Below are positions 20,425 through 27,184 of a DNA stretch of 64,000 nucleotides, one piece after another. The stretch is from assembly GCF_000178155.2 (NCBI RefSeq), contig NZ_ADKM02000130.1, forward strand, positions 124,001 through 188,000, written 5' to 3'. Both the position numbers and the translations under genes were made by a program. Numbering within the stretch: the stretch's first letter is position 1; each line of letters begins with the position of its first letter. Origin of the DNA: Hominimerdicola alba 8. Its GTDB lineage: Bacteria; Bacillota; Clostridia; Oscillospirales; Ruminococcaceae. Under the pieces are notes generated by a model. The model had not been told where the DNA came from. It saw only the letters and a program-made list of their open reading frames with translations, and made no database searches.

Positions 20425-21360
20425 TTAGCTGTTGGTATCAGCCTCATCATCGTCATCATGGTGGTGATGATGGTACTGCATTGCTTCTCTGACGCGGAAT
20501 ATGTGGATTATCTGTGCGAATATGATGAGCACGACACCCAGACCGAAGAGAATGCAGTTTACAAGTATCAGCCTGTCGGTGACACCGTAGATAGCGCCTG
20601 TTATGGCGTAATATATGCTTTCGTCCGTAAGGAAAAGACCATCGAAATAGCCTGTATATCGGCAATAGATAGCAGGTATCAGCAGCAGTGCCGAACCAAC
20701 GAACAAGATAACGCCTATCCAGTAGGGCATATCAAATGGGTGATGCCTGTCGATGTAGTACATTACCGCCAGCAGTGCCAGCAGAACAACGCACGATAGC
20801 GCCAGTACACCTTTCATTTTCGGTACTACTTTTCTGCTGATGGAAACTGCGCCGCTCTCGGATAGTTTCTGCGCCATCATGATATCGAAGCAGTTTTCTA
20901 TTTTAGCTTCGGCATTTTCCAGCGTGTTGTCGATGAAAGAATAATATTCAGCGTCCTTGACTATGTTGTTGGCATCAGAATATTTCTCGATATAATCGGT
21001 GACATCATTTTCAAAATCGGTGAAGTCGAACTGTACCTGCGGCTTTACATGGGTATTGCCGAAAACGTAGTCCAGCGAAGTTTTTGTCAGCCGCTTGGCG
21101 GTGACTGTTATCGTTGTTTTGTCAAGGCTTTTCATGTAAACGTCCTGCGGGATATCCGTAGGTATAGAATACTGTCTGAAATATGTGGACACCTCGTTAT
21201 ACAGCGCTTCTTCCGCGCCGCTGTCGCTGATAGTCCATACATAGTAATCGGTATTTAAGACCATCGTCTGGCAGAAAATCAGCAGTTGCGTCAGCACCAT
21301 AAATACTGCGGCGAAGATGGTCAGGATAAGCATTGGTGTATAATGATACAGTCTTTTCAT
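20425..21360 (-). CDS. Multi-pass membrane protein with a His/Asp-rich tail, third gene of the sortase module
   Basis: 311 residues. One N-terminal membrane helix (about 10-30) is followed by a ~155-residue outer domain and then three or four helices (about 190-300). The C-terminus is HHHHHDDDDE, a likely metal-binding tail facing the cytoplasm. The ATG overlaps the sortase stop by 4 bases (ATGA), so the two are coupled. I do not recognise the family. Linkage to the sortase suggests a role in substrate handling or envelope sensing. Confidence 0.75.
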   Translation of the reverse strand: MKRLYHYTPMLILTIFAAVFMVLTQLLIFCQTMVLNTDYYVWTISDSGAEEALYNEVSTYFRQYSIPTDIPQDVYMKSLDKTTITVTAKRLTKTSLDYVFGNTHVKPQVQFDFTDFENDVTDYIEKYSDANNIVKDAEYYSFIDNTLENAEAKIENCFDIMMAQKLSESGAVSISRKVVPKMKGVLALSCVVLLALLAVMYYIDRHHPFDMPYWIGVILFVGSALLLIPAIYCRYTGYFDGLFLTDESIYYAITGAIYGVTDRLILVNCILFGLGVVLIIFAQIIHIFRVREAMQYHHHHHDDDDEADTNS

Positions 21361-22109
21361 TTCTCAGTCTTGACCTCTTTCCATTCGATGTCTTCCAGCT
21401 TGCATATTATGGCGAGTCTGTATTCAGACATACCCAGCTTGCCGTTGTTCCAGCAGGTGTACATGGTCAGGCGGTCGTCATCGGTGGGATATACGTAGGT
21501 ATAGTCCTTCTCGTGGAACACGACCCTGTCATTGACGATATAGGTGCATTTGCAGTAGACAGTTTCCACCGTTACCACATCGCCTATCTCACACTGGGGC
21601 AGGTTGAAAAATTCCCTGTGGTTGTGACCTGCGATGACCACGTTGCCGGGTCTGCCGATGTATACCGAGCCGTTGTACCAGCCTGCGCCGTGTTCAAGCA
21701 CATCATTTGCAGTGCCGCTGTAGACGGGAATATCCTTCATGTCGGCGGCTTCGCAGTTTATGGTGGCGTAGTAGTCACCGTAATAAGGGTATACGATGGT
21801 GTGTTTTTCCTGCTTGCCGTTGACCTCGACCTCTATCTCCTTGATCTGGTCGGGCGCGTCATCGTCCTTGTACTTGTTTAGAGTACGAAGATTTCTGACC
21901 TCCATCGGTGTTGCACCGAAAGCGACATCCAGGTACGGCTTGTATTCTTTATAAGGTTTGAACAGTGCAAGCACCGCGATGCAGCACAAAACTATCAATA
22001 CCAAAAAAGGTGTGAGAACATAAGTGACTGTTCTCAACACCTTAGATGACGAAGTTCCATGCTCATGAGTGTGCCTGCCTTTTTCTTTTGAAGAAACGGC
22101 ATTACTCAT
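21357..22109 (-). CDS. Sortase (cysteine transpeptidase)
   Basis: 250 residues with one N-terminal membrane anchor (about 28-50). The catalytic triad is visible: His162 in VIAGHNH, Cys219 in LTMYTCW and Arg231 in SEYRLAII. The enzyme cleaves a sorting signal and links the protein to the wall or to another subunit. The substrate gene directly upstream and the membrane protein downstream suggest a dedicated rather than housekeeping sortase. The class (D or B-like) cannot be settled by eye. Confidence 0.88.
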   Translation of the reverse strand: MSNAVSSKEKGRHTHEHGTSSSKVLRTVTYVLTPFLVLIVLCCIAVLALFKPYKEYKPYLDVAFGATPMEVRNLRTLNKYKDDDAPDQIKEIEVEVNGKQEKHTIVYPYYGDYYATINCEAADMKDIPVYSGTANDVLEHGAGWYNGSVYIGRPGNVVIAGHNHREFFNLPQCEIGDVVTVETVYCKCTYIVNDRVVFHEKDYTYVYPTDDDRLTMYTCWNNGKLGMSEYRLAIICKLEDIEWKEVKTEK

Positions 22110-22136
22110 ATTGAAACACTCCGATACGCTCTTAAA

Positions 22137-22802
22137 TTAAGCTCTGTTCTTCTTAGCCATTACAACTACGCCAAGACCGGCTGCTGCCAGTGCAACTGCT
22201 GCAACAGCTGCTGCAGTGTTGGAAGTTTCGGTCTCGCCTGCACCTGTATCAGCTACGGGCTTGTCGGTCTGGGTGGTAACACCGCTGCCGCCGCTCTTAG
22301 AAGAATTAGAACCATCCTTCTTGCTGGAGTTGGAGTTGTTGGAGTCGTTGCCATGAGGATGCTCAGCTGCTACTGCATAGTGAGCCTTGTCGATATTGGT
22401 AACGGTTATAGTAACGCCATATCTCTTACCGAGGTTTACCAGGTCATCAGTGATAGCCTTCTTCTCGTCCTCAGTCCAGTTTCTGCCGACCAGTATCTTG
22501 TCAGCTTCGGTCAGATCAGCAGGAGCCTTATCAACGACCATCTTAGCGCCGCCCTTGCAGTAAGGTGCAACGTAAGTATCTCTGATATTGTTCAGGTCAG
22601 CGATCATCTCATCATACTGAGCGCTGGTGAAGCAATCCTTATGTACCTGCAGGAAGTTATCCAGTTCCTGTACGTTGTTGGACTGAACGCCTGCATCCTT
22701 TGCTGCCTGTACAGCATCTTCATAAGTAGTAGCATATGCAGCGATAGACATAGTAGCTGCCATAACTGCTGCTGCTGCGATCGCGGAAATCTTCTTTATC
22801 AT
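22137..22802 (-). CDS. Secreted surface protein with a sortase sorting signal
   Basis: 221 residues. There is a signal peptide (MIKKISAIAAAAVMAATMS, cut near AYA-TT) and a folded helical domain to about residue 145. A Ser/Asn/Lys-rich stalk follows, then PVADTGAG, a hydrophobic helix and the KKNR tail. The ADTG box in place of LPxTG suggests that the neighbouring sortase recognises an unusual motif. Small residues dominate the helix. GGGAGG lies 9 bases before ATG and the gene has a clear promoter at 22871-22899. It is the first gene of a three-gene unit. Confidence 0.82.
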   Translation of the reverse strand: MIKKISAIAAAAVMAATMSIAAYATTYEDAVQAAKDAGVQSNNVQELDNFLQVHKDCFTSAQYDEMIADLNNIRDTYVAPYCKGGAKMVVDKAPADLTEADKILVGRNWTEDEKKAITDDLVNLGKRYGVTITVTNIDKAHYAVAAEHPHGNDSNNSNSSKKDGSNSSKSGGSGVTTQTDKPVADTGAGETETSNTAAAVAAVALAAAGLGVVVMAKKNRA

Positions 22803-22870
22803 TTCTTTTTTCCTCCCAAGTCAAAAACGGATTTAGCAGTTGATACACTTCAACTACTTTGACATAAATT

Positions 22871-22899
22871 ATAATACCACAAAACTTAAAGGATTTCAA
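22871..22899 (-). promoter_or_regulatory. Promoter of the sortase module
   Basis: Minus strand TTGAAA, 17 bp spacer, TATTAT, about 70 bases upstream of the surface protein gene. Confidence 0.75.
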
Positions 22900-23188
22900 G
22901 TACCTTACAACAACTTTGTTTAATTTGTACAATTCTTTTGGCGAATATGTGCACAATCGAATTTTCGGGGCTGTCCGACATTTGAACATTATCAAACGTC
23001 ACGCACGAATTGCTCAAAAAAGGTACTAAAATGGTATTTGTTGAACGCTTTTTTGCTGACCGATAATGCTATTGTTCAGGTAAATGCTGGCATTTATCAG
23101 GTGTGGTTGAATTGTACAATTCAATATTGACATACGTACATAAACGTTTTCGATACATAGATCTTGCAATATGTCATGTGCAAATTGC
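22900..23188. promoter_or_regulatory. Intergenic region with an 18 bp perfect palindrome
   Basis: TTGAATTGTACAATTCAA at 23107-23124 is a perfect palindrome, and a TTTGTACAATT half-like copy lies near 22924-22934 just upstream of the sortase promoter. These could be binding sites of a dimeric regulator. No gene is seen in the interval. Confidence 0.5.
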
Positions 23189-24685
23189 TCATATAGTAAA
23201 GCAGAATGGCGCTGCGGGTATCCCGTTTTTGCCGAACACGGTCACTTCGCCGTAGTTTACCCACTGGTATCTGACTGCTTTGGGCTGCGGGACTTTTTCT
23301 GAGTGTATAAGGGCTTTCCTTCCGCCGAGTGAAGCCTCTGCGGGGTAGAAGATGCCGTCTTCGCCTGCTATCTCGAAGCCTGTTATATCGCCCTTCACCC
23401 TGAAACCGTCATCGGCATACAGGAAGCTGACCTCAGCTCTGCCTTTTTTGAAAATGCAGCGGTCGGCTATGGGACCGAATGCGCTGACATTTATGCCGTA
23501 GACCAGCTTTTCAGCCTGCAAACAGAGCCTTTCGCCCACAGGCAGCTTGTCTTTCGGGTGTATCTCATTGAACTCGCCGCAGTCGAGTATAACTGCGATG
23601 CCCGTGTTTCTGACGGTGCGCCAGGTCTTCATCTGTGCATCACGTATCTTGCACCAGTGCTTGTAGTCGGGGTCGGCAGCGTACTTGAACATGGGCAGCT
23701 GCACCATTATAAATGGCAGTGTGTCATCGCCCCAGACGCTTCTCCACTTGCCTATAAGCGAGGTAAGCAGTCGGTAATAGCTGTCGGGCTTGTGGTCATC
23801 GGACTCTCCCTGATAGTAGAGAAAACCCTGTATCGTGTAGGGGCAGACCCGCATTACCATATTCTCGAACATGTTGGTGGGTCTGAATGGGTTGAACTCG
23901 TTAAGCGGACCCGGCCACTGATTTTTGCCAAGACGCTTCTCTATCTCGCTCCACTGTATATCAGGTTCTTCTTTCATCAGCTGAGCCGATTTCTCGTTCC
24001 ACTCGTCATTTGCCTTGACATAGGCATCATATTCGGCTTTCTGTTCGTCAAGGGATTTGCCCGCTATCTTCGCATCATATTCCTCTATATAGGAACTTAT
24101 CTGCTTGTCGTTTGCAAGAGTTTCCCTGTCTACCCAGCAGCTTGCGGAAGTTCCGCCCCAGTTGCAGCCTATCAGCCCGACAGTCACACCCAGTTCCTTA
24201 GCCAGCTTCATGCCAAAGTGGAAGCCCACAGCGCTCCAAGCCTTTGAACTTTCGCTCCCCGCCCTTGACCAGCCGCTGTTTGCGCCCATCTTCTCGGCTT
24301 CTTCGGCGGTGGCGACTTTCGGAGTGTAGTAGTATCTGACGGGTGTTTCCTCAGTCAGTTCTGCTAAATATTTAGCGCCGTCTTTTGCGTTCTGCAATTC
24401 AAGTTCCATATTGGACTGACCGCCCAGAAACCATACTTCGCCCACTGCCACATCGGTGAAAGTCACGGTATTCGTGCCGTCTGTCACGGTGAGGGTAAGA
24501 CCCTCTGCGGCGGACATGGGGGGCAGTACACAGCGCCACTTGCCGTCTTTGACGGTACAGGTCGCTTTGTACGCGCCTATCTCCGCAGTTATTACAGTGC
24601 CGTCATCGCCCTTACCGAAGATATTTACAGCCTTGCCGCGCTGCAAGACCATTCTGTCTGAAAACATCTGTGAACATGAAAACAT
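23189..24685 (-). CDS. SGNH-type sialate O-acetylesterase family protein
   Basis: 498 residues, no signal peptide. It removes O-acetyl groups from sialic acid or other glycans. Motifs: the nucleophile block GGQSNMELE, GCNWGGTSASCWV, YYQGESD and the Asp/His block NEIHPKDKLPVG. Beta-sandwich regions flank the catalytic domain. ATG 24685 is chosen because GGAGGAG lies 6 bases upstream; the earlier TTG overlaps that site. In a plant-fibre degrader a xylan- or pectin-type deacetylase role is as likely as sialate. Confidence 0.87.
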   Translation of the reverse strand: MFSCSQMFSDRMVLQRGKAVNIFGKGDDGTVITAEIGAYKATCTVKDGKWRCVLPPMSAAEGLTLTVTDGTNTVTFTDVAVGEVWFLGGQSNMELELQNAKDGAKYLAELTEETPVRYYYTPKVATAEEAEKMGANSGWSRAGSESSKAWSAVGFHFGMKLAKELGVTVGLIGCNWGGTSASCWVDRETLANDKQISSYIEEYDAKIAGKSLDEQKAEYDAYVKANDEWNEKSAQLMKEEPDIQWSEIEKRLGKNQWPGPLNEFNPFRPTNMFENMVMRVCPYTIQGFLYYQGESDDHKPDSYYRLLTSLIGKWRSVWGDDTLPFIMVQLPMFKYAADPDYKHWCKIRDAQMKTWRTVRNTGIAVILDCGEFNEIHPKDKLPVGERLCLQAEKLVYGINVSAFGPIADRCIFKKGRAEVSFLYADDGFRVKGDITGFEIAGEDGIFYPAEASLGGRKALIHSEKVPQPKAVRYQWVNYGEVTVFGKNGIPAAPFCFTI

Positions 24686-24721
24686 TTTTAACTCCTCCAA
24701 ACAGTACCCATTTTATCCATA

Positions 24722-24955
24722 TTAATTTATCAGCCAAAGTATCAGCTTGACGATCAGATATATCGCCTGATACAGCACCTATAGCGATCCAACTATTTAA
24801 ATTCACAAAAACTAGTCGCAAAAGCTCGGATCTATGGATTTTGTCTGAATTTTAAGGCAGATTGCTATAGTACAAGCTAACAGCAGTCACAAAACATAGT
24901 ATATCAAAGATAGCCGAAATATCCATGTAAATATCAGCCCGATGATGTGCAGCAT
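24722..24955 (-). pseudogene. Decayed paralogue of the neighbouring small membrane protein, split by a family A repeat
   Basis: After GGGAGGTG the frame opens MLHIIGLIFTWIFRLSLIYY and stops, matching MKINIAIVFKVIFLLTLCYY of the intact gene upstream. The far side of the family A copy encodes LYQAIYLIVKLILWLIN, matching LYQVIYLITCGMVKL near the intact C-terminus. The middle is missing. The element therefore lies in the wreck of a duplicated gene. Confidence 0.6.
24779..24870 (-). repeat. Family A hairpin repeat, copy 3 (shortened, inverted)
   Basis: 92 bp, in the opposite orientation to most copies. It lacks about 13 bases of one inner arm that copy 8 retains. Confidence 0.9.
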
Positions 24956-24976
24956 GACAGCACCTCCCAAAACGAG

Positions 24977-25270
24977 TCAGCTGTGTCTGATGCGTTTTTT
25001 CAGCTTGACCATACCGCAAGTTATCAGATAGATGACCTGATACAGCGGGACGAACCATGCGTATGTAAATGTAAAAAATATACCCACGCCTATCCCCGAT
25101 GAAAAGCCGTCAAGACCGAAGTCTTTTTCGCCGCTGCTGAGTGCAGGTGCGACCCAGCCCGAATCTATGCCCGTAAAAGCACACTTCACGCCAAACAGTA
25201 TCCAGACAAGGTAATAACACAGTGTCAGCAGGAATATCACCTTGAAAACTATCGCTATATTGATCTTCAT
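24977..25270 (-). CDS. Small membrane protein, unknown
   Basis: 97 residues starting MKINIAIVFKVIF, with AGAGGT 8 bases upstream; a longer in-frame start at 25324 has no ribosome binding site. Two membrane segments (about 5-28 and 58-85) flank a short Gly/Ser-rich outer loop, with a basic tail KLKKRIRHS. Its partial copy lies just downstream. Confidence 0.65.
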   Translation of the reverse strand: MKINIAIVFKVIFLLTLCYYLVWILFGVKCAFTGIDSGWVAPALSSGEKDFGLDGFSSGIGVGIFFTFTYAWFVPLYQVIYLITCGMVKLKKRIRHS

Positions 25271-25328
25271 TGTCGTTACCTCTTTTGTTGTGGAAATCAT
25301 TTTTCTTTCTTCTGATTTTACCACAACA

Positions 25329-25519
25329 CAGCATTTTTGTCAACAAAAAGCAGGCAGAAAATCTTTCCCGCCAATAATTATGAACACCAGATCTCAATGT
25401 GTATTGCCGATGATAAAAATGAGTGTTATCATATTGTTTCCCCCGCCTGCGGCGAGGAAAGCAATACACACCGATCAGCATTTTTGTCAACAAAAAGCGG
25501 GCAGAAAATCTTTCCCGCC
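25329..25519. repeat. 44 bp direct repeats flanking a family D element
   Basis: Nearly identical 44-base copies at 25329-25372 and 25476-25519, starting CAGCATTTTTGTCAACAAAA, flank a family D element at 25398-25470 (TGTGTATTG to CAATACACA, with a CCCCCGCCTGCGGCG hairpin core). No gene is present between 25271 and 25590. Confidence 0.8.
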
Positions 25520-25556
25520 CGCATAAATGCCTTGTATACGGCAGAAATCTTCGTTC

Positions 25557-25593
25557 CTGCCAATAATTATGAATTATGAATTATGAATTATCA
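25557..25593 (-). repeat. Family C stop-codon repeat at the 3' end of galE
   Basis: Read on the minus strand, the galE stop TGA leads directly into three TAATTCA-type heptamers and TAATTATTGGCA. Confidence 0.8.
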
Positions 25594-26601
25594 AAGCCCG
25601 TTTGGGTTGTTTTTGATGAAGTTCCAGCTGCTTGCTGTCATTTCGTCAAGGGTCAGCTTAGCTTCCCAGCCGAAGACTTTCTTTGCCTTGTCGGGGTTCG
25701 CATAGCAGGTGGCGATATCACCTGCGCGGCGTGGCATCACCTTGTAGGGGAGTTTCTTGCCGCACGCCTTTTCAAAGCTGTGCAGTACATCGTAAACGGA
25801 AGAACCCTTGCCTGTACCCAGATTTACCGCGTCACAGCCCTTGTTCTCCAGCACGTATTTAAGCGCACAGAGATGACCCTTAGCCAGATCGACAACGTGG
25901 ATATAATCACGCACGCCTGTACCGTCGGGAGTGTCGTAATCGTCACCGAAAATGCCCAGCCTTTCCAGCTTGCCCACAGCCACCTGACAGATGTACGGCA
26001 GAAGATTGTTGGGTATGCCGTTGGGGTCTTCACCGATGAGTCCGCTTTCATGTGCGCCGATGGGGTTGAAGTACCTCAGCAGTGATACCGACCATTCGGG
26101 GTCTGCAACGCAGACATCTTTGAGTATCTGCTCTATCATCACCTTAGTGTAGCCGTAAGGATTTGTGGCAGAAGTCGGCATATCCTCAGTGTATGGCGCT
26201 TTGTTGACAGGACCGTAAACAGTCGCAGAAGAGGAGAAAACTATCTTCTTGACACCTGCATTGCGCATCGCCTGTATCAGCAGAAGTGTGCCTGTGATGT
26301 TGTTGTGGTAATACTCAACAGGCTTCTGCACGCTTTCGCCCACAGCCTTAAGACCTGCAAAGTGTATCACAGCATCTATCTTGTTTTCCTCGAATATCCT
26401 CTCCATAGCCGAAAGGTCGAGCATATCAGCTTCATAAAAGCCGAATTCCTTGCCTGTTATCTGCCTTATTCTATTCAGCGCTTCGGGCTTTGAGTTGGAA
26501 AAGTTATCCATGATGACCACATCGTAGCCTGCATTAAGCAGTTCAACGACCGTGTGACTGCCAATAAAGCCTGCGCCGCCTGTTACAAGTACCATTGACA
26601 T
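25591..26601 (-). CDS. galE: UDP-glucose 4-epimerase
   Basis: 336 residues that interconvert UDP-glucose and UDP-galactose, linking galactose released by the beta-galactosidase to glycolysis and to wall glycan synthesis. Visible are the NAD-binding TGGAGFIGSH, the Ser in SSSATVYG and the catalytic YGYTK (YxxxK). GGAGG lies 7 bases before ATG 26601. It has its own promoter at 26639-26666. The stop abuts a family C element. Confidence 0.96.
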   Translation of the reverse strand: MSMVLVTGGAGFIGSHTVVELLNAGYDVVIMDNFSNSKPEALNRIRQITGKEFGFYEADMLDLSAMERIFEENKIDAVIHFAGLKAVGESVQKPVEYYHNNITGTLLLIQAMRNAGVKKIVFSSSATVYGPVNKAPYTEDMPTSATNPYGYTKVMIEQILKDVCVADPEWSVSLLRYFNPIGAHESGLIGEDPNGIPNNLLPYICQVAVGKLERLGIFGDDYDTPDGTGVRDYIHVVDLAKGHLCALKYVLENKGCDAVNLGTGKGSSVYDVLHSFEKACGKKLPYKVMPRRAGDIATCYANPDKAKKVFGWEAKLTLDEMTASSWNFIKNNPNGL

Positions 26602-26638
26602 ATGCGTACCTCCATATCACAAATAATGTTGTAACCTT

Positions 26639-26666
26639 ATTATACCACATTATTTGGATATTTCAA
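26639..26666 (-). promoter_or_regulatory. Promoter of galE
   Basis: Minus strand TTGAAA, 16 bp spacer, TATAAT, about 38 bases from the ATG. Confidence 0.75.
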
Positions 26667-26692
26667 TTGACAAATCCGCTAAAAATACATCA

Positions 26693-27184
26693 TCACAGCT
26701 TTTTGCCGAGCGCTTTTTCAAATTCGTCTGCCCTGTCTGATATTATCAGCACATCGAAACCGCCTATTTTCAGCACTTTCGCCTTTTCCAGCTTGTCCAG
26801 TTCTTCGGGGCGGTAATCGCGGAAAGTCGAAGTGCGGCTCTCAAGGCGGTCTTTCAATATCTTCTGACCGTCAATGCCATCGGCAAACTTTATTGCCGAT
26901 ATCTCATCTGCATAGCCGCCCTCAGTGTTGTAGAGTATGCCGCCGTCAAGTATATCGGCGCTTTCGACCGAAAAGAACTTGCCTGCGTTTTTATCGAACT
27001 TTTCGTCACCCGACATTATTATGCCGTCCAGCTTTTCGTCTTCGATGCCGCCCAGCAGGTCAGCCGCAGTGACTTCTGCCGCCGCAGTGTCGGCTGTACT
27101 TTCGCTGACAGTGCTTTTTCCGCACCCGCCCATAAGCAGTGCCGCCGCCGTCAGCAGGAGTGTCATCTTAATTTTCATATTCAT
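26693..27184 (-). CDS. DUF4358-type lipoprotein
   Basis: 164 residues. The signal peptide ends at the lipobox LLMGGC. The remaining ~130 residues contain GGYADEISAIKFAD and RDYRPEELDKLEKAKVLK, the pattern I associate with the DUF4358 family of Firmicute lipoproteins of unknown role. The start is taken at 27184 (MNMKIKM) because of GAGGTGG upstream; 27178 is possible. It overlaps the end of the upstream gene by 17 bases and is the last gene of a three-gene unit. Confidence 0.7.
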   Translation of the reverse strand: MNMKIKMTLLLTAAALLMGGCGKSTVSESTADTAAAEVTAADLLGGIEDEKLDGIIMSGDEKFDKNAGKFFSVESADILDGGILYNTEGGYADEISAIKFADGIDGQKILKDRLESRTSTFRDYRPEELDKLEKAKVLKIGGFDVLIISDRADEFEKALGKKL

